DNA from: Colius striatus
Lineage: Eukaryota > Chordata > Aves > Coliiformes > Coliidae
DNA: 64,000 nt
Direction of reading: 5' to 3'
NCBI RefSeq assembly: GCF_028858725.1
Contig: NC_084767.1
Span: 5,507,501 to 5,571,500, forward strand
Below are positions 50,992 to 63,300 of this stretch, one piece after another. The position numbers and the translations under genes were made by a program. The notes below the pieces were generated by a model. The model ran no database searches. It had not been told where the DNA came from and saw nothing but the letters and a program-made list of their open reading frames with translations. Each line of letters begins with the position of its first letter. The first letter of the stretch is position 1.

Positions 50992-50999
50992 GCACTTTA
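50992..50999 (+). promoter_or_regulatory. miR-17 family 8mer site
   Basis: GCACTTTA is the full 8mer complement of the miR-17/20/93/106 seed (AAAGUGC) followed by A. It sits in a U-rich part of the predicted 3' UTR. Function is inferred. Confidence 0.3.
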
Positions 51000-51019
51000 A
51001 ATGGAAAACAATGTCAAAG

Positions 51020-51025
51020 ATTAAA
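51020..51025 (+). terminator. Candidate polyadenylation signal ATTAAA
   Basis: A common variant signal 527 bases after the stop codon. Moderate candidate. Confidence 0.4.
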
Positions 51026-51104
51026 GTAATTTCGCAACAATTTAAACGTTTGGACCTATTACTATAGGACTGGAATTCAGCCCTCATTGGGATTTTCTCT
51101 TCAA

Positions 51105-51110
51105 AATAAA
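51105..51110 (+). terminator. Candidate polyadenylation signal AATAAA
   Basis: A canonical hexamer 612 bases after the stop codon, with a G/U-containing stretch downstream ('gggatgtctct' at about 51147). It is the better of the two nearby candidates. Confidence 0.45.
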
Positions 51111-51130
51111 ACACTTGTAGCAGTTAAGTT

Positions 51131-52150
51131 TGCCATTGTAACTCCTGGGATGTCTCTCCAAGGATGTAACTCCTTGAATGTCTCTGCAGTTGCTTCCCTT
51201 CCACGATTCCCTTAGCACCAACAGATGTAACCCCTCTATGTTTTACCACGTTCTTTTTTGAAAGTTTGCAAATACCAGCAATCATGAGAGCTCATAATCT
51301 ACATTTCAGAGCATTAGTGAGTGTCTTGTAAACATACAGGCTATGAGAGGATGTGATTTATAAAAGTAACACTCGTAAATCATTCCAAATACCTCATAAA
51401 CAGTGTTGTGGACACAACACAAAAGAGCACTGACCACTGGAGACCCAATGACCAGCCTTAGGACAAATATGCTGAGATCCTGGTTCTCTCAGCACACTTT
51501 TAAAATAGTATTGCACATTTGGAGGCTTTTACTTTGCCACTCAGATAAGAAGATAAAGAGTCAAAACAATGGAGTAGTCTAAGTTTCACTGTCATTAATA
51601 TTTTCCAGCTCAATAACGTAGTACTGTAACAGAAATCCTGAGAGTATCTCCTAGGACAGTTCAGGTCACGTTTGGAAGTTATTTTCCCCTTTTGCAAATA
51701 AGTGTAAATTGTTACATTAATGACTGTTTCTTTTACATGAAGTGGTGCAAACCATGAAAATTGATATTTACTCCTTCATCCAACAGAGATTTTCCGTATT
51801 AAGAATGTTAGTGACTCTCTTTTAAAACTTGAAACAGAGAATGACCCATAAACTGATGTACTAAAACCACTTAGGGACAATTTAACCATGCTAAGTCCCA
51901 AGGGAGAGACATTTCCTTTTGTGTGCTTAAATGTATAGGAAAGTCACATTTCAAGGTCTTCCCATGGTCCTATGTTACAGTAAGACACATATAAGTATAT
52001 TTTAAGTCTTATCCTGATTGAAGTTATGGTCAATCTCCTATTTTAATAACTTCATTTTGATTGTAGGGAAGGCTATAATGTCCTCTTAAAAAGACAGTGC
52101 TTAAAAAATGCAAAAGTATTACAAAGTACATAAACAAACTCTTGTTGCTC
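51131..52150. other. Intergenic, downstream of ADRA1B
   Basis: No exon recognised. It contains one short tandem duplication (51137-51192). It could still be distal 3' UTR if a later poly(A) site is used. Confidence 0.5.
51137..51192. repeat. Two-unit 28-bp tandem repeat
   Basis: 'tgtaactcctgggatgtctct' type unit at 51137-51157 recurs at 51165-51185 with three differences, a period of 28 bases. Confidence 0.7.
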
Positions 52151-52323
52151 CTATGGAACAGGCTGCCCAGAGGGGTTGTGAAGTATCCTTCCTCAGAGGT
52201 CTTCAAGACCTGGCTGGACATGTTCCTATGTGACCTGATCTAGGTGAACCTGCTTCTGCAGGAGGGTTGGACTGGATGATCTCTAAAGGTCCCTTCCAAC
52301 CCCTACCATTCTATGATTCTATG
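52151..52323 (+). mobile_element. CR1 LINE 3' end
   Basis: 'ctatggaacaggctgccc', 'gtcttcaagacctggctgg', 'gtgacctgatctaggtgaac', 'ctgcttctgcagg' and the tail 'cattctatgattctatg'. It is close to the 43170 and 56440 copies in wording, so the same lineage and probably similar age. Confidence 0.95.
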
Positions 52324-55300
52324 TTGAGTTTGCCATAACAAATTTTCTCACTAGGTGTGATGTACCAGTCTGAAGCTACTCTCTTCAGGCCTCTAAATGG
52401 CATGAACAACTGTATTTCTAACGTATTGTTAGAGGTTTGGGAAGGAACCTACTGTAGTCTATTAAGTACTTCTGGGTTTTGTAAAGCTTCTTCAAAATTA
52501 CTGTTAACTGGAAATAAATTTGTTCAATCTAACCACCTGACAGCACACTTAGTCAGGTTTTGAGCCACACATGACTTGTATAGTATAAAGTAAATCCAAG
52601 TAATATTCATATGAGAGAATTTCTAAGTGATATTTGAGAATTTCCTGCAAGGTTTCAGAACAAATAGCATTCCATTACTCAAGAGCCTTAACTATGTAGC
52701 TCTCAGAGACCGATAACTCTTATGATTAGTTTCTGGTCCTAGTAAAGGCTGTGTGATCTCTGATTACCATTTAAGCTCCTTAAATAGTGATGTAATTCTC
52801 TAATTAATGATGAAATCAGATAGGCTTTTATGCCATATTTAAGTGACCTACACATACTCATCTTTGTACATTTTTATGTGTAACGTTACAAAAACTGCAA
52901 GTAAAGTTCCCTTACAGCTATTTTTAAATCTATACAAAGAGAATTTCAGTCATTTTAGTGCAGAAGAAACAGCTTTCTCTAAACACTAGTTGATCATGAG
53001 ACAATATGCATTAACATCATACATTAGTCCATGTCATTTAGAATATCTAGTGCCTCTAACCTTATGAACCATTATACCAAAATCCTCTGAGACCAAAAAA
53101 CCCCACAACACATATCCTATAAGCCTTAAAGAGTGGATAAAGCATTCCACAGCAGGACAGCAAGATTTTTCCCCAAGAGTTACATTACTCTCAGTAAGCT
53201 TGAGCTGGGAAGGCTGCTCGACTCTGTAGAAACAGCAACACAGACTGATCCACCCCTGCTCTGATCCAGCCAGCCACAGTACTGCTGCTATTCCCATGTG
53301 CTGCCTAACATGGGAGGCACATTTGAACCACCTGCAAAACACAGGGGGATCAAGAGACACAAAACCTCTACCCTGTAGTGCTTCTCTTCCTCAAGTTGAT
53401 GAAAGTATGTTAAGGGCAACCTCCCAGGGGACATGACTAGGTTATGCTGCCTGGGCAAGAAAACAGGAAACAGAGAAGCTCTGCTTTGGGATTTCTGATG
53501 CTAGGGAAAACAAGAAGGGGAAAAGTTTATTCACCATGTTGAAGCTGAAAAACAAGAAGTTGGAAATAATCACAGGCAATCAAAATAAATATACTTTGTC
53601 ATTTCTAAGACATTCACATTAGGCCTGCTTTTCTTAGCATATTCATTAGGCCACATCCTAAGGGATTGTCTCAGACAATCTCTAGCATCAGAGAGATGAA
53701 GGAATAACAAACTGTAGGCTCCAGCACAGCAACCAATGATAACAGAAAGAAGTGAGAACAAGTTCAGGCAATACCCAATATGTACTTCAGCTATCATTTT
53801 AACAAACTGTCTCATTCTTAACCCTTATGCAATTCTATGTTAAGACTGGAGACCCTACAACCTGTAATGACTATAAGATAGAATTCCTAATATTTCTCCA
53901 AAATACATCTCTCGAAGCTTTTTTTCTGGGTCATGTACATATCTGGCCATGCCAGGCTCTCCATAGCCATGTATATTACATGCCTCTTCCCAAATAGATT
54001 ACTGTTCATCTTCTAAGCTCTCTGCTTTTTGTCTCATGAATTCCCATCTTCATAGAGTCACACAGAGCCTGTTCTTAGCAACACTATACCAGTGGGGTGG
54101 CATCCATGTAAACATGCTAAATTATGCAAGGCATCAAAAGAATTCTGTCACAACTACTCATAAGCTGTCAACAAATACCTACTTCACCTCCAGCCACAGT
54201 TTCACTGAAGATACACACAACAAAATTGGTTGTAAAAATGGGGAAAAAATACGTGGATCTGAGGGAGGGACCACAAAAATTGCAGAGAAAGTCTGATATG
54301 ACACCTTGAAATATGAAGAAGCCCTTGAAAGGCCACATGACTTCTCTAGAACGAATCTATTTTGAATATCTTTAACACTGAATCTTCTACGATCACCACC
54401 AGGCAAAGCCAATCCAAATGAGGACATACAAAACACCCTCTTCACTTTGTTAGTCCTTTACTTGTTGCAATGTTTTCCTTTAAAGGAAAAACTGTTGGGA
54501 ACAGGGCATCATCATCAAACCTTGCAGGATGAGCCCAGATTAGCCCATTTTTTTTTAGTACAGCCAAAATTAATTTGACAAGCAGAACATCCACAATCTA
54601 TTGAAAGGGCAATTGGCACATGATGGTGGTCTGTCAGATGCAACTATGCTCCATCATGCATATTTTTAATGCATATTAACAGATCTCCTGTTGAACCCAA
54701 ATAGATTTGTCTCCAGACTCTTTGTTTGCCATTTAGCACATAAGATGTTCATAAAACACTGTGTATTTCTCCAGGTTAAGCTACTGTGTGGAAATTAATC
54801 ACTAACTAGGGGCTTGTACAAAGCCATTCTGCTGAGAGGCATAGCTGTAATGGCTCACAGAGTATTGTTACAGCCCAGCTGCACATAAATTAAACCCATT
54901 AGCCTTCAATGCACTCAGCTATCACAGAAGTGCTTCTTATTTTTGAAAATAGTTATGGTAAAATCAATCCAACTGAGTGAAATTCTCAAGCATTCAACAT
55001 GCTTTACTCTTTGGAAACACAGTTCTCTATTATCTTTCCAAATGTGACAGGGAGAGAAGAGGCAACATTAATATTATAAAGTGCAGTTTTAGTTGAAACA
55101 ATGTAAAAACAGCAACTTTCTACTCAACAGATGTGCTCCCTCTCAGTTTCTGTGCTTTATTTTTACCTGATACAAATGAGCATAACATTGCACAAAACGG
55201 GACATGATAATCCACAACAGCTATGGTATGAAAGTATTGGTGTACTAACAACTGCTTATTCCTGTTAGTGGCCACAGACTAACCAGCACTTTCCCATAAG

Positions 55301-56439
55301 AATCATCTGGATTCTGTTTTGATACACTCAACAAAAGATGTGTTTACCTTTTTTTTCCAAACCATGCTGGCAGTGCTATCGCTGACACACTTCGTAGAGT
55401 GGAACAAGGTATCACAGGGATGCATCAGACAAAGAAACAGCATTTTCATCCTGAAGTAATAAAAAATAAACACTTCAGAATATGAAGACACATCATGTTA
55501 GTTCAAGTCACCTTAAGGGAACCACTAACTGTCTCCACCTAATATGACTCTTTTAGGACTGGAAGAGGTATCAGTCATCTTCCTCATGAAATATGTAATT
55601 CATGCAAAAGGTAAGTCATGATCCCAAGATCAGTAAAAACCCTTGAACCAGTAACACACTGGTCAAGGGAGGACTAATCAAGGAAAATTCCAGCCTCTGC
55701 CTTAATGACTGGGTTTTTTTTCACCTCCAGGCTATATAATACTCTGAACAGACAGAGCAAGGAGCAGAGAACAGTGCTCCTGCCTTTCATATGGCCATAT
55801 GATTCCCTCCCTCTGGCACAACACATCTGGAGGTCTCAGCCATACAATGGTATGCCTTCTACAGGAAACAAAACCTTTTCTCTGGGGCTTAATGCATAGA
55901 AAATGGAATCTATGAGTCCATCTTATAGAATGACTACTGTGCCAATTGCCATTCTGTAATTGTTGGGCCTCCTCTGTTTTTTTGAAAAGCGAGCTTTACT
56001 CTTCCCTCCAAAACACAGTTGAAAGTGTCTCCTCTCAGCGAACACATCTAGACTGTGGATCCCAAGGGTTTGGAGATACCTTCCTGCAGCATACAGCAAG
56101 GTCTTTGGGCAGGTCTTTGGTTTCAGGATGCCTCCTGTCACCCCAGCATTTTCCCAGTACATGCCAGTAGGCAGTTTTCAACATAGGTTCTCCCAGGAGG
56201 TCTGTATTAGAACCCACTGTCAAACACCTAACTCTCTCCATGCATTGCACACAATAAAGTATTTTGTTGGTCTTTGTTCTCATCCCAGACAACCTTTATT
56301 TGTGCATGCATATTTTTTGTTTTATCAAATATTTTTCCCCAAACTTGTTTTACAAGAGTTCAATTGTTTCTAGCATACCTGTGTATCGCATTCAGCAGTA
56401 TGTCAAGTATGAAAGAAAATCTCCAAAGGCTAGCAGAAG
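52324..56439. other. Intergenic, no supported gene
   Basis: About 4 kb without a recognised exon. The 108-codon minus-strand frame at 53034-53360 has no domain I know. The 54640-54960 stretch is AT-rich, free of repeat words and might be conserved noncoding DNA, but this is only an impression. Confidence 0.5.
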
Positions 56440-57379
56440 AAGACTGGGGCCAGTCTTGTTCAACATCTTCATCAACGACCTGGATGAGGGGACAGCAAAT
56501 TTGCCGATGACACCAAACTGGGAGGACTGGCTGATTCCCCAGAGGCTGTGCTGCCATTCAGCGGGATCTCGACCAGCTTGAGAGTTGGGCACAGAGGAAC
56601 CTCCTGAGGTTCAACAAGGACAAGTGCAGAGTCCTGCAGCTGGGAAGGAACAACCCCATGCACCAGGACAGGCTGGGGGTTGAACTGCTGAAGAGCAGCT
56701 CTGCAGAGAGAGACCTGGGAGTGCTGATTGATAATAAGCTAAATATGAGCCAGCAATGTGCCCTCGTGGCCAACGAGGACAATGGCAGCCTGGGATTCAT
56801 CAAGAAGAGTGTGGCCAGCAGGTCAAGGGAGGTTCTTCTCCCCCTCTACTCTGCCCTGGTGAGGCCTCATCTGGAGTCCTGTGTCCAGTTCTGGGCTCCT
56901 CAGCTCAAGAGGGACAGGGAAGTGCTGGAGAGAGTCCAGCACAGGGCCACCAAGATGATCAAGTGTATAGAACATCTTTCATACAAGGAAAGACTGTGGG
57001 AACTGGGGCTGTTTAGTCTGGAGAAGAGGAGATTGAGGGGTGATCTTATTAACATTTATAAATATCTAAAGGGTGGGTGTCAGGAGGTTGGGACATCCCT
57101 CTTTTCTATAGTAGATAGTAACAGGACAAGGGGTAATGGGATGGAGTTGGAACAAAAAAAGTTCCACTTAAACATAAGAAAAACCTATTTCACCGTGAGA
57201 GTGACAGAGCAGTGGAACAGGCTGCTCAGAGGGTTGTGGAGTCTCCTTCCTTGGAGGTCTTCAAGACCCACCTGGACATGTTCCTCTGGGACCTGATCTA
57301 GGTGACCCTGCTTCTGCAGGGGGGTTGGACTAGATGATCTCTAAAGGTCCCTTCCAACCCCTACCATTCTATGATTCTA
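56440..57379 (+). mobile_element. CR1 LINE, 5'-truncated, with RT motif C
   Basis: Starts inside the RT palm at 'gactggggccagtcttgttc' and runs to the octamer tail 'cattctatgattctaa'. The FADD catalytic motif is readable at 56500-56511, just after a small deletion. The frame is then shifted by several indels. From 56658 to 57296 a 212-residue open frame covers the C-terminal part of ORF2, including '[11 protein letters not shown]', '[11 protein letters not shown]' and '[17 protein letters not shown]'. It is the same lineage as the 43170 copy: both contain 'ctatagtagatagtaacagg'. It is a dead copy. Confidence 0.95.
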
Positions 57380-60300
57380 AGAAAGTGGAACAGCTATTTT
57401 ACATACAAGTTGCTCATCAGAGGCATCTGTTCAGCTGATATTATAAGCAGACAGAAATGATGTGTCTTCTTAAGCTCTCTATCCATTGCTTACTATTTTA
57501 GGTTTGTATAAACATACACACAAACAACTCTAAACTCCCTCATCATACTCTTGGGATGTGTAATTATTAGTTTGTCTATGAAATGGAAGAGAAATTTCTC
57601 TCTGAACACAAAGTAATCAAAGCACCATTAACCATGCTTTCTGTGGGAAAATGTGCCGAAATCTTTGATTCCATCCTCCTGCTCGGGTGCCAGCCGGCTG
57701 AGAACAAGCACAATGTTTGAAAGGCATCAATAAAGTTAATATATACTGGACAGTATGTAACATTTTCTGGGAAACAGAATGAAATCTAGATATAAAAATA
57801 GATATGCCTTAGCCTATTCATAGAAAATTCCAAACTCAGGAACAGAGATCTTATTCCAATATAGTATGGAAAGCTGCTTTCACCTTTAATTGGAAAGGAA
57901 TATATGAATATATATTAAAGTTTGCAAATAACATATAGCTCATTAACTTGCAAGAATCTTTACTCTGGTATTTTAAAGAAATGAGGCGCACACAATCATT
58001 GTCTGTCCATCTGTCAGCTTCCTTTCTCATCTTCTTATTAGCTTTGCACCTCTTAATTGATTTCTAACAAATTCAACAAGTTAAATTAAGACAGACAATT
58101 CTGTATTATGGAAATCTGTGGCATGATAGAGGGGACCCAAATTATTACCTCCTCTCAGCAGAAGAGTTTTCTTAAGTCTGTCCCTTGACTAATTTCAAAG
58201 CTTGCTGGCTACGAAGCTGGCACATGCTGACTAGTTAGCCAGCACACACACAGCCCAGAGGAAGCTAATCCATATGCTCTCGTTTGCCTGGTAAGACAGG
58301 GCAATGTGGAACAGGGCATGTGGGAGGACAACATGGACAACAAATGAAGGTGTTGAAAATACCAAGTGAAATGGAGAAGTGTTAAGAGATAAAGGTTACA
58401 CATTCATAAATGAGCCTTTATTCATCCTAATGGTCACAGGATAACTGATTACACCACCTTAATCTTATTGGTTTATAACCGAGGAGATAAGCAAAGCTTC
58501 CCTTTGGAGAAAAGCAAGGCTGTTGTGTCAATTTATGTCACTACAACGTGGGCAGATGTATCGCATTCCTCTGCTGTCTTAACCTATGCCACAAAAGCAT
58601 AGGGTTAAGTTCATTTATACTCAGTTGTAATCTATGATTTGGCTTTTTCCTAGAGTACCTGCAAGTTTACACATATCACATTCAAAGTTGAGTGTATAGT
58701 TCTGATAAGACTCATCTGAAACATTTTTCTTCTGCTTTTTAGTCATTCACAATGATATGCTTATTGCTGTTTTTAACCAAGCGCTGGCTTCGTGTTAAAG
58801 TCGCAGGGTTTATTTATTCCCCAAACCAGTGAACTCCATAGAGATTACAAACAAGGTTTGGTCACTTCTCTTTTCCCTTAATGTTGTTGAGCGGGTGAGT
58901 CGGAAACCGGTACAAGAAGCAGAATGCCCAAAATGAAGTTTACTGGTAGGGCACACAAACCCACCCAATGGATCAGTGACTTCTTTATGGCAAATCCTGC
59001 TTTAGATACTGTATGATGTGAACGGGCATAGATATGAGCTCAAATGAGACAAATTCATTTGAACAATGAGCATCCTGCCTCTACAAAACATGTGAAGAGT
59101 GATATAATGATGAAGGCAAAGAATAGTCTCAATTATCAGGTTGTACTCTTATTTTATACCCTGTGAACTTGAATCAAACTGATGAAAACAACAGAAGCCT
59201 TGAAAAAATACTGGGAAAGGGTCATTCAGATAAGTGGAATGCAACAAGGAAAGGAAATCTGCTGTTGGTACTTGATATTTCTTATGTCAAAGTATATTAA
59301 CTTGACCAATGAAGAACATGCTACCTAGTAATTCCTATCATCTTTACAGGACTCCAGCCAAGATGGAAAAAAAGAGATTGGATGTTGAAAATTAATAAGA
59401 ATCCTTCACAATTTCTTTAATAAGACAAGCTAAAAAGCGGATGTAGTAAAACTTTAATTTATAGTCCTGGTTCAAAAGTCTTTAATTGCCTATTTCACCA
59501 TTTCCTTTAAGATGTTCTTTGGGAAGCACAATAATTTGATTCCACTGAGACTTGTGCACAAATGTTAAATTCTAGCAAAGAGGCTGAACTTTATATAACC
59601 TCTGGGAAATGATAATTATTTTTCTTTTGCTTGATTTGTTGAGCTTTGGTTTCTTCTTTGTAAAGATCAAAAAAACTATTTCCAAAAGTAAATTTTGCAT
59701 ATGCTCTGGAGTCTGAGGTAATTATGGAACAGTTCATCTCCTTCTTCTAGTTAACTTAGAGTCCAGTGCTGTACTGTTGTGAGCCAGCGGAGCTCCAGAG
59801 CTGGTTTCAATAAGAACTGGATCAGTTTCACAAGGAAAGAAATGGGGACCTGGTTTTGAAAAGCCCACATCGCCATCTATTGGACTTCTGCTCCAGGTGA
59901 GAGTCACACATACAAACCCAGATATGAGTTCCATGGATTTGACACACCACAAATTCAAGCTCTTTAAACTAGGAAGACTTTTTCTTAAGGCAGCAAAAGA
60001 ACTTAGATATCCTGTGTTCAGTTTCAATTCGTTCTCCTCCAGGAGTGAAGAGTTCCTGAAGCTCAGTTTGTTTTCTTGAAACATTTCTTTTCCACAGTAT
60101 GATCCATGAAGTGCAGCTGATTGGCAAGCTTAAAGAAAAAGATGTTAACTAATTGAATTCTGCACATGCCTTTAAATATCACCTCCTTAATCTTTTAGTC
60201 CATAAAGTGGCAATTCAGTTTCCATAGAAATTCATGTGCCTTACAAGTTTTATTATGTTTTATTTTTGAAAAGAGAGACTGTTGTTCAGGCAACCCAGGA

Positions 60301-63300
60301 CTCAAACCTATAAAAAAAGAGAAAGCTGTGAAAAGTACCTTTTCCTTTGACTGAAGGCTTCCTGATATAACATGATAATTTTAGTAGATACTCTTAAATT
60401 CAGTCTTCAGTTTTAAAACAATTCACCTCTTGTACAAAACACATGAGTTTACCCATGTATTTAATATTAGAAAAATAAAAGAGAAGCTATTCTCCAGCAT
60501 GCAGAGTTTTAGCAGCACAAAGGGTACTCAGTTGCAGTACAAGCCAGTTATACCCAAACTGTGAGTACACTAATCTTTATGCATCCTTGTAGCCCTGATA
60601 TCGTATCAGTTCTCCACCCAACATGGCTTGAAGCACCTTAACATCTACATAACTTCTGTTCTATGCCTGTTCATTTACACTATTACTGTCTTAGGCAGCA
60701 CAAGCCCAATTTTTCCCTCAAGGATTGCATACTTCTAAAATACATCAGGAGTTGCCAGTAAGTAGACACTCTGCATGCAAATTAGCCCTTGTCAACCAAA
60801 AACCTAGGCTCCTGCTGTCACGACTAGGTAAAAGTCCAGCTTGGGGATCTTAGTGCAACACTTCATGGAGAGGAGGTGCGCTCACGTGAGCAGCACAGCA
60901 AGCCCTGAACAGCCTACAGAGAAAAGTTCCTTTTAACATGTAGAATTCATAATCCCATTTGCTCTCTCTAGTCCTGCTGTGCTTCTTCTGCAAAGCTTAG
61001 ACGTTCTGTGAAAAACAAGCAGCAAGCATATAAATTGCTCAGCTTGTGGGCCTCAGTTGGCTCTACCTTGTGAATCTTCTGTTGTAAATATTAGTATTGA
61101 AGAGTGTCTAAAGACTGCAAAATTCAAGTGCATATCCTCATAGGCTGTGTCTGTTTGAATCCAGGGTTTTGCTTCCTCCATCTACTGGCAAAATTTAAAC
61201 CTCCCTTCAGGCTCAGATTAATATTATAATTAAATATTATAAACCAGAATGGCATGTGAGACTAAACAAGTTTAGGATCATCTCAAAGTTACACAGGAAA
61301 ATACACATATTTCTGGGATGTAAACAAGAAATGTTCACAAGGGGAGATCAGGACTAGAATCACTCACAGTTCATGGAAATATTTAGAAAAACAATGTAAC
61401 TTTCTTGAATGAAATATTAGAAAATTGTTACCCACAAAGACAAAAACTGAGTATCACAAGCATGAAGGAGTGCAAGATTTAACAAGAAAAGATCTGCTTT
61501 TACTTATCACAAGAGCCAGAATACTTTAAGGATCATTTTTTCAAAGTGCAGGTACATCCTTTTCCTTATGCTCAGCTTTGTTGCTTTTTTCATAGAAATC
61601 AAGCAAATGAGCAAACAGAGGAAATTCAGCAGTAAAGTGTCACCCAGTGTGTCCCTGAAATCACTGTAATCATGCACACAGATTAGATGCCTAGATGTGT
61701 GTAGAGACATCTTGAAAATGTGGCCATACATACTGGAGCTATAAACTCCCACTGTGTGTTTTGGTTGCCAGGTATTGTTCTCAAGAGTTTGTTGAGCACA
61801 AAATCAGCAGGCCTGTAATATTTAAACTATTGTATATCTGTTGTTACATTTTATGAACATGTTACGCTGGGAAATATGATGAAAATGTCTTTGATCGTGT
61901 TAGAAGATGTTTCAGTGAACTCAAGGCTATTGAGCTATGAATTTCTGTTACTTTATTGAAAGAGAAAAGTAATTTCAGTAACTGCAAATCAGGCATTGCT
62001 GCAAAATATGAAGTAACTATTATGGATTTTAAAATTGCCTGCTTTTAACAAACTGAATAAAATGCTCTACTCTTCCTAGTTCCCCTCTTGTCATCTATAA
62101 TAGTTCTCCTAGCTATAAAAGGTAGGCAAAATCTAAGTTGATCTTGACAGCAGTAAGAAAAAATTGCTTTCTAAAATCTACCAGAAATCTTTTGTGTCAG
62201 AAACAAATGAACATATCTTTTCTTTGACATTGGTCCTCTCTATATTTCTTTTATCAGTACTGAGAAGGCTAGAGTCAACACAACATTCTTCACTTCCTGC
62301 AGCTTTTCTTTTGGCATGCTACATTAGACTTGAGTGTGTTGATCATACCAGATAATATCATCATTATCATGTTGTCAGTTTGGTAAGAAACAGGGAAAAA
62401 AATGGAAAGTTAAAGAAGTTCTTGATGGAGGAAAGCACTGATATAGATTCTTTCTCTGACTTTATCTCTCCAATTTATGCCTGGCTCAATAAAAGTGTTG
62501 TGGCATTAAAGCGTTCCACTGGAGGTACTCTGTGACCCCAGATTCTGCTGTGTGCTCACCTCATTCAAAACAGGGAGCAAATCTCAACATTACAAGCTAA
62601 GGCTTCCACTGCTGAACTTACCCAAATGTATCTACTTACTCAGGATTATATGTTCTTGAGTTTTTCAACAGGTGTTCACTTAAACTAATGATACTGATTT
62701 TCGTTTTTTGTATATATTCAATCTCCAGCTATTCACACAGTTCCACTTACAGCCATGAATTAGAGGTTCTAAGAGACTGATTAAAGCAGTACCACGTTCT
62801 GTGTTTGAACAAGTAGGCTTTAGTGGCACTAACTGGCAACTGCCCTATGATCTCCATGTGTTTAGTAAAATGCGTATGTGTAAAAATAATGTAACACAAA
62901 CTGTTCTTGTATTTTCCAAACCTAAAATAATGAATGAACACAAGACTCCTATAAGGAAAGTTAAAGTGTAAAGAGGAGAAACAGACATACAGACAGCACT
63001 TGGGAACCTTAAAGACAGAAATCATGTTCTTTGACTATGTCGATATCTAGTGAGGGATTAGAAAGTCTCCTTCTTCATCTGCTGTCTCAAGGACTGGTCC
63101 CCTGATGGTGAATGAAGTCTCATATTCTCCTGAGAGGTGTCTGTTCCCTGAAATTCAGTGAAGCCTTTGGGATTTTACTTCATAGTGGCATTGAGGAGCA
63201 GCCACACAGGAGAGAGTTTCACAGACTTTCACTGAGTTGCAGCTTGTTCAGGGCTAATGTCAGGGGAAACAATCCTAAACATCATGATGCTGAAAGGTCA

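Larger units (their letters stand above)
50494..51130 (+). other. ADRA1B: ADRA1B 3' UTR (predicted)
   Basis: From the stop codon to just beyond the candidate poly(A) signals. It contains a GT-rich stretch near 50835-50865 and, near its end, Pumilio-like words TGTAAATT (50954) and TGTACATT (50983) and a GCACTTTA word (50992-50999). The true end is not determined by sequence, and avian UTRs can be longer. Confidence 0.55.

Noticed and set aside
59734..60084. Minus-strand 116-codon frame as a gene
   Set aside because: No domain, no splice signals in suitable places, and a plus-strand frame overlaps it.
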